A DNA stretch of 41,827 nucleotides from an uncultured Flavobacteriales bacterium (GCA_913020765.1 CAJWAO010000011.1:1-41827), one strand, 5' to 3'; shown: positions 26,749 to 36,059, numbered from the stretch's first letter. Made by a program: numbers and translations. Notes: a model not told the origin generated them from the letters alone.

Positions 26749-27606
26749 ATGCATCAATCTAAAATATTTACTGAGCCATGGCAGGGTTACGAGCTAATTG
26801 ATGCTGGAGGTGGAAAGAAGTTGGAGCGTTGGGGTAATGTCATAACGATTCGCCCTGAACTTCAAGCATATTTTCATAGCGGTTCGCCATTTAGTGAGTG
26901 GAAGAAAGTAGCCCATTGGGAGTTTGTTGAAAAGCGAGCAAATAAGGGTATATGGAAACCACTCAAAAAAAATGTATTGGCCAAATGGAACGTAAAATAT
27001 GGGCGTCTGAAATTTCAGCTCGAGTTAACCAACAATAAACATATTGGACTTTTTCCTGAACAAAAAATCAATTGGGAATATCTTGAAGCTAAGCTCACCT
27101 CAGAGGACAAGTTTCTTAATCTTTTTGCCTACACAGGCGCATCATCCTGTATGGGCCGACATGTGGGAGCAGATACGTATCATTTGGACTCTGTTAAACC
27201 CGTTATATCGTGGGCAAAGAAAAACATGGAGCTTAGTCGATTGATGAATATACGATGGGTACATGAGGACGCGCTGAAATTCGTAAACAGAGAACAAAAG
27301 AGAGGCAATAAGTATAAAGCAATCCAAATGGATCCTCCAGCCTGGGGCTTAGGTGTGAAGGGTGAAAAATGGAAGCTTGAAGATAAAATCGATGAACTTT
27401 TGGCGGCTACGGCCTCAATTCTCAGGGAGGATGGTTTTTTAATATTGAATACTTATTCTCCGTCTGTTGATCAAAGCACATTGAAAGAACTGATCGAAAT
27501 GTATTTCCCTCACCGCCCTAATTCAGTAAATGGGCTCCATATGAACACCACGTCTGGTAAGCATTTGTATTTTGGAGAGCTCGTTCGAGTTGGTGAAATA
27601 AGTTAG
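26749..27606 (+). CDS. Class I SAM-dependent methyltransferase (RlmI-like, COG1092 type)
   Basis: 285 residues from ATG at 26749. The N-terminal part (WQGYELIDAGGGKKLERWGN) is a small beta domain; the Rossmann methyltransferase domain begins about 90, with motif I FLNLFAYTGASS (122-133), the acidic end of strand 2 at HLDS, EDALKFV after strand 3, and catalytic-type MDPPAWG (194-200). The order resembles RlmI/RlmK 23S rRNA cytosine-C5 methyltransferases, but there is no PUA domain and no Cys beside DPPAWG, so the substrate is uncertain. An upstream in-frame ATG at 26707 lies inside the previous gene and adds only basic residues, so I rejected it. Converges on phoH. Confidence 0.85.
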   Translation: MHQSKIFTEPWQGYELIDAGGGKKLERWGNVITIRPELQAYFHSGSPFSEWKKVAHWEFVEKRANKGIWKPLKKNVLAKWNVKYGRLKFQLELTNNKHIGLFPEQKINWEYLEAKLTSEDKFLNLFAYTGASSCMGRHVGADTYHLDSVKPVISWAKKNMELSRLMNIRWVHEDALKFVNREQKRGNKYKAIQMDPPAWGLGVKGEKWKLEDKIDELLAATASILREDGFLILNTYSPSVDQSTLKELIEMYFPHRPNSVNGLHMNTTSGKHLYFGELVRVGEIS

Positions 27607-27613
27607 TACGATT

Positions 27614-28933
27614 CTAAAGTAATTCGTTTGCCATATTGGCAAGCTCTGAGCGTTCTCCCTTTTCAAGCTTGACGTTCGAAAATAATTTTTGTCCCGATAA
27701 CCGATCTATCAGATATGCCAAACCATTGCTGTTTTCATCAAGATAAGGAGTATCTATTTGATGAACATCCCCTGTGAATACAATTTTGGTATTTTCACCA
27801 GCTCGGGTAATTATTGTTTTTACCTCGTGAGGTGTAAGGTTCTGTGCTTCATCAATAATAAACATGATATTGGAAAGACTTCTTCCTCTTATAAAAGCTA
27901 GAGGAGTGATTAAAATCTTACCAGATTCCTGCATTTCAATAATTGCTTTATGTTTTTTTTCATTTTGTCCAAATTGGGATTTGATAAATTTTAGGTTATC
28001 AAATAGGGGTTCCATATATGGACCGATTTTGTCATTTGCATCTCCAGGTAAGAAACCAATTTCTTTATTCGATAATGGAACAATTGGTCGCGCCAAAATA
28101 ATTTGATTGTATTGCTTTGCTTGTTCAAGTGCAGAGGCAAGTGCTAAAAGTGTTTTTCCCGTGCCTGCAACTCCTTGTATTGCCACAAGTTTAATACTAG
28201 GATTCATGAGCGCATGTAATGCAAAGGCTTGCTCTGCATTTTTGGGCTTTATACCATAGACAAATTCTTTTTCAATCCGTTCAATTTGGTCTACTGCATG
28301 GTTAAAAAAAGCAAGAGAGGATGACTTACCATTCTTTAAGATATAATATCCGTTCACAAGTTTACTCACTCCCAGAATTCCATTTTCATCTATTCGCCCT
28401 TTTGTGAATATTTCACGAATTCTTTCAGAGTCAACATTTTCAATTGTATTCGATTTTTCGTCACTCTTTATGGCTACTTTTCCTGTTTCGTAGTCCTCAG
28501 CAATAACACCTAAGGCCTTGGCTTTTATACGAAGATTAATGTCTTTTGTAACTAAGGTCACGGCCTTTTTAGGTTCGTTTTCTTTTAGGTAAAGCGCTGC
28601 ATTTATTATTTTATGGTCATTTTTCCCTTCAGCATAGACAGCCTCAGCGTCAATCTTTTTGGGCTTCTGTTCCATAATCACTTTGAAGGCCCCTTTTCCT
28701 TTTCCCAAAGAGATCCAGTCTTGCAAACCACCGTTTCCTGAGAGACGATCTATAAATCTGATGACCTCACGCGCACAGAAGTTTTTAGTATCATTACCAA
28801 CTTTGAATTTATCGAGCTCTTCTAGCACGGTAATAGGTATTGCCACATTGTTGTCCTCAAAGGTCGTTATGGATTGGTGGTCATGAAGTAAAACGGAGGT
28901 GTCAAGGACGAAGATTTTTTGCTTTTTTGCCAT
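27614..28933 (-). CDS. PIN-PhoH family ATPase (YlaK-like)
   Basis: 439 residues. The N-terminal PIN ribonuclease domain (about 5-150) has acidic residues Asp11 (VLDTSVLLHD), Glu38/39, Asp106 and Asp131. A linker follows, then the PhoH ATPase domain from about 230 with Walker A GVAGTGKT (254-261), the ARPIVP segment, Walker B IMFIIDEAQNL (Asp361, Glu362) and a sensor-like FTGDVHQIDTPY. PIN-PhoH proteins are thought to be RNA helicase-nucleases and are relatives of mycobacterial PhoH2 and Bacillus YlaK. Both domains look intact. The gene sits 89 bases from the epimerase gene upstream. Confidence 0.95.
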   Translation of the reverse strand: MAKKQKIFVLDTSVLLHDHQSITTFEDNNVAIPITVLEELDKFKVGNDTKNFCAREVIRFIDRLSGNGGLQDWISLGKGKGAFKVIMEQKPKKIDAEAVYAEGKNDHKIINAALYLKENEPKKAVTLVTKDINLRIKAKALGVIAEDYETGKVAIKSDEKSNTIENVDSERIREIFTKGRIDENGILGVSKLVNGYYILKNGKSSSLAFFNHAVDQIERIEKEFVYGIKPKNAEQAFALHALMNPSIKLVAIQGVAGTGKTLLALASALEQAKQYNQIILARPIVPLSNKEIGFLPGDANDKIGPYMEPLFDNLKFIKSQFGQNEKKHKAIIEMQESGKILITPLAFIRGRSLSNIMFIIDEAQNLTPHEVKTIITRAGENTKIVFTGDVHQIDTPYLDENSNGLAYLIDRLSGQKLFSNVKLEKGERSELANMANELL

Positions 28934-29022
28934 TCAGGTACTTTTGTTTGAAGTTAACTTTTAATACATAAAATCAAAGGGATAGCTTCGGGTATTTATC
29001 TACAAATTTTTGTTAGGAAAAT

Positions 29023-29913
29023 TCAGTCTTCTTTTTTTATGATATGGGTCATTGCAGAATCAAAATCGGGAAAAAGAAACTCGAAGCCATTTTCCTTTAT
29101 TTTTTTATTTGAAACTTTAAGGCTTTCTGTAAGCATTGTGGACATTTCACCTAGAAAAAATGATAAAACAGTTTTCGGAATTGCAGGAAAAAAGAATGGC
29201 TTCCTCATTTTTTTCGATATGGTTTTCATAAATTCCTCATTCGAAATATATCCATTCGCTGCGTTAAAAGTTCCTTCCTTTTGATTTTCGATACAATAAA
29301 TAAACATTCTACATAAATCTTTTATGTGAATCCATGGGAGATACTGCTGTCCTGTACCTAGGGGCGACCCTAAGCCAAATTTTACAGGCTTCATTATTTT
29401 TTCGAGAGCCCCACCTTTTTTATCTACAACTAGCGCAATTCTGAGTATTGCAACAGGACAGATTTCTTTAAAGCTATTACTGGCAAGTTCCCATTCCTTG
29501 ACTAATTCAGATAAAAAGTCATTGCCATATTCATCGGATTCTGTTTTCTCAATTTGTGTATTGTAACCATAACAATTAATTCCTGAAGCACTTATAAAAT
29601 AGTTCAGCTTAGGCATGCTGGCAGCTGTTTGTTTCAAGAACTGTATTGAGTTCACACGAGAGTTGAGGAGCTCAGTTTTTCTTTTTTTAGTCCATTTTTG
29701 TGCTCCAATATTTGCTCCAGCTAGATTGATAATAACCTCAATTTTGTGTAGGTGCTTTCCTTCAATACTTTGTTTTTCTGGATTCCAATAAATGTGGCCT
29801 TTTCTCTTGGGTCGTCTCGTTAATTTATAGACAGTATGACCTTGTCTTTTGAGCATTCTTCCCAATGACTTTCCTACTAGACCTCTACCTCCTGAAATAA
29901 GAAATGTTGTCAT
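29023..29913 (-). CDS. TIGR01777 family NAD(P)-binding epimerase-like protein
   Basis: 296 residues, atypical short-chain dehydrogenase/epimerase fold. N-terminal nucleotide-binding motif FLISGGRGLVGKSLGR (4-19), INLAGANIGAQKW (63-75, typical of this family), RVNSIQFLKQ, the Ser of FISASGINCYG followed by Tyr, the 'LGTGQQYLPWIHIKDL' interface and a C-terminal DUF1731-like end (KKIKENGFEFLFPDFDSAM). Relatives include plant SulA-like proteins and E. coli YfcH; the substrate is unknown. Upstream (29914-30057) is a 144-base divergent region containing TACTTTTG at 29978-29971 on this strand, a possible -7 element without a clear partner. Confidence 0.92.
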   Translation of the reverse strand: MTTFLISGGRGLVGKSLGRMLKRQGHTVYKLTRRPKRKGHIYWNPEKQSIEGKHLHKIEVIINLAGANIGAQKWTKKRKTELLNSRVNSIQFLKQTAASMPKLNYFISASGINCYGYNTQIEKTESDEYGNDFLSELVKEWELASNSFKEICPVAILRIALVVDKKGGALEKIMKPVKFGLGSPLGTGQQYLPWIHIKDLCRMFIYCIENQKEGTFNAANGYISNEEFMKTISKKMRKPFFFPAIPKTVLSFFLGEMSTMLTESLKVSNKKIKENGFEFLFPDFDSAMTHIIKKED

Positions 29914-30057
29914 TAAATCAAAATATTTAGTGATATAACGCGTATTATTTCGACGATCATCATTGAATCACAAAAGTAACACAATTGAAATATTTTTTGT
30001 TTTTAAACTGCACTAATATTCAGGTTATAGTGTAATTTAGAAAAAGAATACAATCCA

Positions 30058-31515
30058 TTGAAAGCGTTCTTATTTATTTTCCTCTTTTCACTCGAGTTTG
30101 TTTCGCTCGGACAAACAGCTTTTTTACGCGATTCATTTGATGAAAAACGAGGCGATTTACACGATTCACTGCTAGTCAAAGATATGGTTAGTGATTTGGT
30201 TCAATTGAAGGAGGTAATCTTGCAAACACACCCTGCACCCTTTTATAATTGTTCTGATAGCGTATTTAATGTTGCGTATCATCGTGCCTTGAATCTGGTC
30301 CGACAACCCAAAACAGTCCTACAATTTGCACAAATCATAAATGCATTTACAAGGGTTATTAAGGATTCGCATACAGCCTTAAACCCAAAAGAGTTATTGC
30401 GTCTAGGATCTAAAAAAAGAAGGGTAGCTCCTTTTTATTTAACAGCGATTCGCGAAAAGTTTTATTTGACTAAGATTTTGAATAATGCCGTTCCTTTGGG
30501 TGCAGAGGTTCTCTCTTTAAACAACCAAACTGTCCAGGAGCTATATTCTTTGACCGAAACATTGGCACCGATTGAGGCAGGTGCGATTTCTGCGCGTGAG
30601 GAGCTTATCACATTCATGATGGGGCTCGTTTTTAATTTGTTCAATGAAACTCCTGCTCGAGAAGTGGAGATGACTTATGTATATTTCGGTGATACGCTGA
30701 GTCGAGTTATCCCTTCTCTTAAGCTAGGTCGATACTTTGGAAATAATAGTTGGAATACTAAAAATGATTTGGAATTTAGAATCTGTGATGGTTTTGCTTA
30801 TTTAGGTCTGAAGTCATTTGAATCTCGCAGAGAAAGTAGGTACAAAAGAGGAATTAATTCTTTTTTTAAAAAAGTAGAACGAAAGGACATTCCCCATGTT
30901 GTTTTGGATGTAAGAGGAAATAGGGGAGGTTACGTCCTTTTACTAGAGCACATATTAAGCTACTTGAATACAAAAGGAAAAACCTTTGACTTAAACTACC
31001 TTTATAAAAGAAGTAAGCTCGATCGTTTTGAGACCCTATCTAGGTTAAAAAAAATAGATTTTGTAAAAAAAGCAATGAGGGTATACCCCGATGGGATGAT
31101 CAGCAAAGAATATGATTTCTATAAAAGTTCGTTAGGTTCAATGAGCTCAATTCTTTATCAAAAACAGTTGAGAAACCCATTGAATATAATCTATACTGGA
31201 AAATGCACTTTACTTACAAACGGACTTTCTATGTCCGCGTCTGTCTTACTCTCTTCGTGGTTTAAGCAGCAAGGTAGAGGAGAATTAATAGGGACGCCAT
31301 GTTTCGGCTCAATGCAGGGAACTCATGGGAACGCAGCAAGAGTGGTATTGGAAAACTCAAGAATTCCAATGACCATTTCTACATTAAAACTGACCTCCTT
31401 AGGGCAGGATTTAATTGACATCACACCACATAAATTGATTCAATATACTGTTGATGATTTACTTTTAAAAGATGATCCCTTTATGAACTATCTTAAGGGA
31501 CAAACACAGGAGTAA
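30058..31515 (+). CDS. Exported S41 peptidase-like protein, altered catalytic lysine position
   Basis: 485 residues from a TTG start with a clean signal peptide (KAFLFIFLFSLEFVSLGQT). No ATG lies upstream in frame before the signal sequence. The body is an S41/C-terminal-processing-type fold: a helical N-domain, a PDZ-like segment about 120-175 (LTKILNNAVPLGAEVLSLNN), then the catalytic region with VVLDVRGNRGG (281-291) and LSMSASVLLSSWFKQQGRGE (390-409). Aligning SAS and the downstream IGTPCFGS with E. coli Prc puts Ser393 at the nucleophile and Ser418 where Prc has its catalytic Lys. It may use another base, as tricorn-type S41 members do, or be inactive. Its last 23 bases overlap the end of the convergent DUF389 gene. 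Confidence 0.85.
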   Translation: MKAFLFIFLFSLEFVSLGQTAFLRDSFDEKRGDLHDSLLVKDMVSDLVQLKEVILQTHPAPFYNCSDSVFNVAYHRALNLVRQPKTVLQFAQIINAFTRVIKDSHTALNPKELLRLGSKKRRVAPFYLTAIREKFYLTKILNNAVPLGAEVLSLNNQTVQELYSLTETLAPIEAGAISAREELITFMMGLVFNLFNETPAREVEMTYVYFGDTLSRVIPSLKLGRYFGNNSWNTKNDLEFRICDGFAYLGLKSFESRRESRYKRGINSFFKKVERKDIPHVVLDVRGNRGGYVLLLEHILSYLNTKGKTFDLNYLYKRSKLDRFETLSRLKKIDFVKKAMRVYPDGMISKEYDFYKSSLGSMSSILYQKQLRNPLNIIYTGKCTLLTNGLSMSASVLLSSWFKQQGRGELIGTPCFGSMQGTHGNAARVVLENSRIPMTISTLKLTSLGQDLIDITPHKLIQYTVDDLLLKDDPFMNYLKGQTQE

Positions 31516-32875
31516 TTCTATCTGATGAGGACGGTGTTGTTACTTTATAGTAGATATAAATATTTTTATTTCCAACACGTTCTTGAAGCCATGCAAGGAT
31601 TCTTGTTTCGTCTTCTTCATTTAGAACCTCTTTAAGCTTGATGTGAACAAGCCAAACTTCGAGATTAGAGGAGTCTTTAAACTCGATGCTAGGTTGCATG
31701 GATAGCGAAATAACCGTCTCGTATTGGGCTTTTAATTCTTTAAATATTTTACCACTTACGATATTTATATTTTGCACGCTATCCAATTTTTGAGTTGCTT
31801 TATCAAGCTTTTCCTCGATATCTTGAATTTTTTGCTCTTTTGTTAGTAGTTCAGCAGCCAAAGGATTGATTTCATCCTCCTCTTTTTTACCGAATCCAAT
31901 TTGGATATCTAATTTCGTCTCCTCAAGATTGAAGTCAATTAAGTTCTTCTCAAGGGAATTTATTTCTTCTTTTGAAATATTTTCACCTCCATAAATTAGT
32001 GTAATGATTTCCTCTGATGCATCAATCTCATTGTCAAGCAGAAAGCTGTTTTTTGTTGGATGTTTGGCAATTTCGCTCTTCACAAATCGCATGGCCTTTT
32101 GCATGTATCGATCTTGCTGAACCATGGCGTAACCAAAATAAATACTTGGTACAATTGTTAAGACAGTAATGAATAAAATAATTCTATTTGTTCGTTTGGA
32201 AAGTTTTTCATCGAGCTGCTCCTTTTGAGGGAATTTTAATAGCCGTGCTGTTAGTAATGTAGCCAAAGAAATAAATACGGTGTTAATAAAAAACAAGTAA
32301 AATGCTCCAAAGAAAAAACTCCACTGCAATGTTGCCAGTCCATAACCAGCTGTACACAATGGAGGCATCAAGGCAGTTGCAATGGCAACTCCAGGGATAA
32401 CATTTCCTTTCATTTTGCTCGCAATCGCTACAATCCCAGCAAGCCCTCCGAAAAAAGCAATGAGTACATCGTAAATATTAGGCGACGTCCTCGATAACAT
32501 TTCGGTTTGTGCAATATGGATGGGGGTGAGTGCAAAGTAAAGTGTCGATGCAACGAGTGCAACGATACCGGCAAATAAATAGTTGAAAAGTGCCTTTTTT
32601 AGCAAACCAATATCTGAAGTTGCTATCCCAAATCCTAAACCAATGATGGGACCCATAAGCGGTGAAACAAGCATGGCACCGATTACAACAGGAGTAGAAT
32701 TTACATTCAATCCTAAAGAACAGATTAAAATGGCAAATACCAAAATCCATAGGTTGGTACCCTTAAATACAACTCCGTTGTCAATATTTTCTGCAATGAC
32801 ATGAAAATCTTCTTTCTCCTGATTTAAGCGAAAGCTATCAACCATTTTTGTTATGAAGCTAAAAATCCTTTGCAT
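31493..32875 (-). CDS. DUF389 family membrane protein
   Basis: 460 residues. Six membrane helices between about 38 and 250 hold the DUF389 hallmarks: 'LGLNVNSTPVVIGAMLVSPL' (54-73), MGPIIGLGFGIA, GNVIPGVAIATALMPPLCTAG. The C-terminal 200 residues are soluble, with a predicted coiled coil around 340-375 (KEQKIQDIEEKLDKATQKLD), longer than the minimal family domain. The function of DUF389 proteins is unknown; a transport role is often assumed. It follows the YqaA-like gene by 66 bases on the same strand, and its 3' end overlaps the convergent S41-like gene by 23 bases, so antisense read-through is possible. Confidence 0.92.
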   Translation of the reverse strand: MQRIFSFITKMVDSFRLNQEKEDFHVIAENIDNGVVFKGTNLWILVFAILICSLGLNVNSTPVVIGAMLVSPLMGPIIGLGFGIATSDIGLLKKALFNYLFAGIVALVASTLYFALTPIHIAQTEMLSRTSPNIYDVLIAFFGGLAGIVAIASKMKGNVIPGVAIATALMPPLCTAGYGLATLQWSFFFGAFYLFFINTVFISLATLLTARLLKFPQKEQLDEKLSKRTNRIILFITVLTIVPSIYFGYAMVQQDRYMQKAMRFVKSEIAKHPTKNSFLLDNEIDASEEIITLIYGGENISKEEINSLEKNLIDFNLEETKLDIQIGFGKKEEDEINPLAAELLTKEQKIQDIEEKLDKATQKLDSVQNINIVSGKIFKELKAQYETVISLSMQPSIEFKDSSNLEVWLVHIKLKEVLNEEDETRILAWLQERVGNKNIYIYYKVTTPSSSDRITPVFVP

Positions 32876-32941
32876 AATTTTTTATTGCATAGCAACTGTT
32901 GTAATTAACTATATTACGGAAATTTTCAAAAATTGTTTCTT

Positions 32942-33376
32942 CTATAACCATCCTAGTTTAAACCATAGGACGATGATGAGGTAGCGTAAAAATTTACCAA
33001 TGAATATAAATAAGAAGCTTGGAACCCATGGCGACCTAAAAAAACCTAGTGCGGTAGCCATTACATCTCCAATTAAGGGAAGCCAGCTTAGAAGTCCAAG
33101 CCAATGCCCGAAACGCTGAACCTTCGACTTCCAGCTTAAGATTTTATCTTGGGAAATTTTTAAACGTTTTAACCATTCGGGATTGCCTAGGCGGCCTATA
33201 AAGTAATTAAGCCAACCTCCTGCTGCATTTCCGACTGACGCATATAATAGACTAATTAAAGGGTCATATCCTAGGACAAGCATACTAACCAAAAATACTT
33301 CCGAGGTTATTGGTAAGAAAGTTGCTGCCAAGAAACTAGTCAGCAGTAAGCCAAGGTATCCAATTTCAAACTCCAT
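32942..33376 (-). CDS. YqaA family (DedA/VTT-like) small membrane protein
   Basis: 144 residues from ATG at 33376. A TTG three bases earlier is in frame but the ATG is the natural start. The protein has the short DedA/SNARE-associated (VTT) plan of YqaA: two reentrant-type hydrophobic segments, ATFLPITSEVFLVSML near the N-terminus, YASVGNAAGGWLNYFIGRLG, then 'LSWLPLIGDVMATALGFFR', and a C-terminal helix. DedA proteins are linked to undecaprenyl-phosphate or phospholipid recycling; YqaA itself is uncharacterised. A terminator-like hairpin ends directly at its start codon, so its transcription must read through that structure. Confidence 0.9.
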   Translation of the reverse strand: MEFEIGYLGLLLTSFLAATFLPITSEVFLVSMLVLGYDPLISLLYASVGNAAGGWLNYFIGRLGNPEWLKRLKISQDKILSWKSKVQRFGHWLGLLSWLPLIGDVMATALGFFRSPWVPSFLFIFIGKFLRYLIIVLWFKLGWL

Positions 33377-33377
33377 C

Positions 33378-33402
33378 AAAAAAAGCCGGCATTTGCCGGC
33401 TT
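33378..33402 (-). terminator. Intrinsic terminator-like hairpin between the T9SS cargo gene and the yqaA-like gene
   Basis: Stem AAGCCGGC (33383-33390) pairs with GCCGGCTT (33395-33402), with a 4-base loop. On the minus strand it is followed by seven T (33384-33378). It lies 22 bases past the stop of the T9SS cargo gene and its T tract ends one base before the TTG/ATG of the yqaA-like gene. Confidence 0.85.
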
Positions 33403-33424
33403 AAGTATTTGTTGTTTTTTCCGA

Positions 33425-35239
33425 TTATTGAACAATCATTTTTCTTGCGAATGATGTTGTTCCGCTTGATAAAGTTACGGTATAAATACCCGATGAAAGT
33501 TGTTTTGCGTCAAGGATAATTTGATTTTCTCCTTGATTTAGAGGCCTGATTTCTGAGCCCACAAGTTTACCTGAAAGGTCTGTAATCTCCAAGGACATGT
33601 TTTGTGCGTTATTCATGAATACATTTAATTGCCCTTCTCCAGAGACAGGATTTGGGAATACATTACCAACAGCAAATTCGGATTTGTCCTCTTCTATACC
33701 AATCGTCTCATCAAAATTCAACCTTACGTAAGGTGTCCCAGTTTGGTAATACCATGTATTGTCCGCAAGATCTAAAAAGAAGGATGTTTGTGGCTCTGAG
33801 CTTCCAGCTGTTGAAACTCGAAAGCCTTCATCATAAGAACCAACAACTGCGAGGTAAGTGGTATTTGCAATCACATTGATTGGACTCAGAAATGGAACTG
33901 TGAGGCTCGTGTTTTGCATTTGCTGGGTTAGCGTCAGTATATCTGATTCTACTTCATAGACAAAGTCACCAGTCGTAACGTCAACCGAGTAGAGTTTTAC
34001 ATAAAACTCTGTTCCAACCTGTGCGCCATTTGTCCCACCAGGAATTCTTACATCAATTGCTTTCAGTGTCTGGTCAGCCCATACGTCAAAAAGATTACCT
34101 GATTCGAACCCGTCTGCTCCATTCGTCGTACTCCCTCCTGGAGAGCCGTTATCACGTGCATAGATATAGTCACCGACAGAGAAACTGATATCATCTATTT
34201 CGTTATTGCCTGGTACATCATCTGTAGAGTCAGCACTTATGGTTTGCACGATATCGTAAGTGCCATTTGCATCAGGTGTGAATTGCGTATTTAACGTCAG
34301 CAATGCAGTATCTAGGGCTTCAATCTGAGCAGCATCACTCGAACCTGTAAAGGCACCGCTATTGACATCTGCATTCAAGACTACATTCGTTTGTGTATTT
34401 ACACCACCATTAAATACGGCGACTTCAAAATCGATTGGAGCAACTTGGGTAAGAGGAATTTGATAGTAATGTAGTCCTTCAGTCCCCCAGTATGTTTCTG
34501 TAATTTCAAGATCATTTCCTGGATTGGTAACCAAACGAATATCATCAATATACCAGCCGTAAGTAACCCATACATTAGGGTTTTCTGCTGCTGACGGGAA
34601 ATTAGTGGTCCAACTAAATTGGATCCAAATCGGAGCGCTATTTGCATCTAAAATGGTCGCCAAATTAATTTGCTTCAAATCTGGGTTGTCATAGGCCGAT
34701 CCTCCTGATGCCGATAAAACAGGTATATCATTGTTGTTACCTACTGGTGTAAAAACAAGCCCGTCCGTACTAATTGAAATTTGCTGAAGGTCATTGAATC
34801 TTGCACCAAATTGTTCAAATTCTAATGTAACTTCGTTCGTGCCGGCCAAATCAATTACGTCGATTGGATTTGCAGTGGTCATCGTATATACTACATCTAA
34901 GGCTTGTGTTTCAGCAAAAGGGTCACCATTCACCAACTCTGCATAATTTCCTCCTGACGTTGAGTTGATACCGTTTGATGAATACCACCCGTCAGAAACT
35001 GCATTTATATTCCAACCATAGTCAACGCCTTGCTGACCACTGTTGTCAAGAGTCCATGTAGTTTCGTCTGCGAAATCATCAGACCAAATAGTGATTCCTT
35101 CTTCTTTTTGGTATGGGATATTTAAAGCTGGCTTTTCTGTTCCAATTAGCTCATCGAGCGTAGCTATGCGTGGTGCCTTCTGCGACCAAGTAATACCTGC
35201 TGACAGAATCAAGCAGGTGATAAGTAGTAGTTTTTTCAT
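33425..35239 (-). CDS. T9SS type A sorting domain protein, jelly-roll secreted protein
   Basis: 604 residues. Signal peptide MKKLLLITCLILSAGITWSQ, then a jelly-roll (MAM-like / choice-of-anchor) domain about 45-240 (WSDDFADETTWTLDNSG, GWYIDDIRLV), middle beta domains about 245-520 with immunoglobulin-like spacing, and a type A C-terminal sorting domain from about 526 (NVFPNPVSGEGQLNVFM, LEITDLSGKLVG, LSSGIYTVTLSSG, ARKMIVQ). It should be exported by Sec, sent through T9SS and attached or released at the surface. No peptidase or glycosidase motif is recognisable. It ends at a strong terminator-like hairpin and begins 43 bases after the omega-amidase gene. Confidence 0.92.
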   Translation of the reverse strand: MKKLLLITCLILSAGITWSQKAPRIATLDELIGTEKPALNIPYQKEEGITIWSDDFADETTWTLDNSGQQGVDYGWNINAVSDGWYSSNGINSTSGGNYAELVNGDPFAETQALDVVYTMTTANPIDVIDLAGTNEVTLEFEQFGARFNDLQQISISTDGLVFTPVGNNNDIPVLSASGGSAYDNPDLKQINLATILDANSAPIWIQFSWTTNFPSAAENPNVWVTYGWYIDDIRLVTNPGNDLEITETYWGTEGLHYYQIPLTQVAPIDFEVAVFNGGVNTQTNVVLNADVNSGAFTGSSDAAQIEALDTALLTLNTQFTPDANGTYDIVQTISADSTDDVPGNNEIDDISFSVGDYIYARDNGSPGGSTTNGADGFESGNLFDVWADQTLKAIDVRIPGGTNGAQVGTEFYVKLYSVDVTTGDFVYEVESDILTLTQQMQNTSLTVPFLSPINVIANTTYLAVVGSYDEGFRVSTAGSSEPQTSFFLDLADNTWYYQTGTPYVRLNFDETIGIEEDKSEFAVGNVFPNPVSGEGQLNVFMNNAQNMSLEITDLSGKLVGSEIRPLNQGENQIILDAKQLSSGIYTVTLSSGTTSFARKMIVQ

Positions 35240-35282
35240 ATGATTAATTTATTGAGTTAAATATACAAAACTCTTAACATAA

Positions 35283-36059
35283 CTAGCGGTCTTCTAGAAA
35301 AGGAAGTTTTTCTCGAATATTTAAAAGAGTTTGTGGTGAAAGTCGTCCATTTATTATTCCTTCTGTATATTTTTCATATGATTGATTTTGAATAATCCCA
35401 TTTGGATCAATAATCAGACTGTTTCCATTGTATTCAATTTTATTTCCATCTATGCCTACTCGATTGCATGCGACAACATAGCATTGATTTTCAATAGCTC
35501 TTGCTTTTAGTAATGATACCCAGTGTAGGATTCTTTTTTTTGGCCAGTTGGCAACGTAAAGTAGTACATCACTTTTTGCATCCCCATTTACATCTAATTG
35601 ATTTCGTGTTAATTCAGGGAATCTGAGGTCATAGCATATTTGAAGGTTTAGCTTCCATCCTCGAAAGTCTACAATTACCTCATTTTGTCCTGGTGTAAAA
35701 AAATTAGTTTCACCACCTAGCCCAAAGCATTTCCGTTTATCATAAAAGGTGTTTTTCCCATTGTAAATAAAAACACCTCTATTGTAAACGCGGTTGTTTT
35801 CCTCAATTATCAAGCTCGTATAAATTGCACAGTTCAGCTCTTTACTCAGAGAATGCAGAAAATCAAGGCCTACTGATTTTTTGATTTTCTCAGAATGAAC
35901 TGTATGGTTCATGGTAAATCCAGTATGAAACATTTCGGGTAGCAGGAGAAGATCAAAAGAGCCTTTATTTTGTGTGAGATGCTTTATTTTAGAGAAGTTT
36001 TTTTGCTTGTTTTCCCAAGACTGATCAAATTGTAATAAGCTTATATTTAAATCTCGCAT
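35283..36059 (-). CDS. Omega-amidase / nitrilase family hydrolase (YafV/Nit2-like)
   Basis: 258 residues, full length. The nitrilase Glu-Lys-Cys triad is present: Glu42 (LLPEMFHTGF), Lys108 (FYDKRKCF) and Cys142 (LQICYDLRFPE). The 'ETNFFTPGQ' and 'ANWPKKRILHWVSLLKARAI' segments are those of the omega-amidase branch. Such enzymes hydrolyse alpha-ketoglutaramate or alpha-ketosuccinamate left after glutamine or asparagine transamination. The gene overlaps the aminotransferase gene by 13 bases, which is strong functional support for that reaction. Cytosolic. Confidence 0.93.
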   Translation of the reverse strand: MRDLNISLLQFDQSWENKQKNFSKIKHLTQNKGSFDLLLLPEMFHTGFTMNHTVHSEKIKKSVGLDFLHSLSKELNCAIYTSLIIEENNRVYNRGVFIYNGKNTFYDKRKCFGLGGETNFFTPGQNEVIVDFRGWKLNLQICYDLRFPELTRNQLDVNGDAKSDVLLYVANWPKKRILHWVSLLKARAIENQCYVVACNRVGIDGNKIEYNGNSLIIDPNGIIQNQSYEKYTEGIINGRLSPQTLLNIREKLPFLEDR

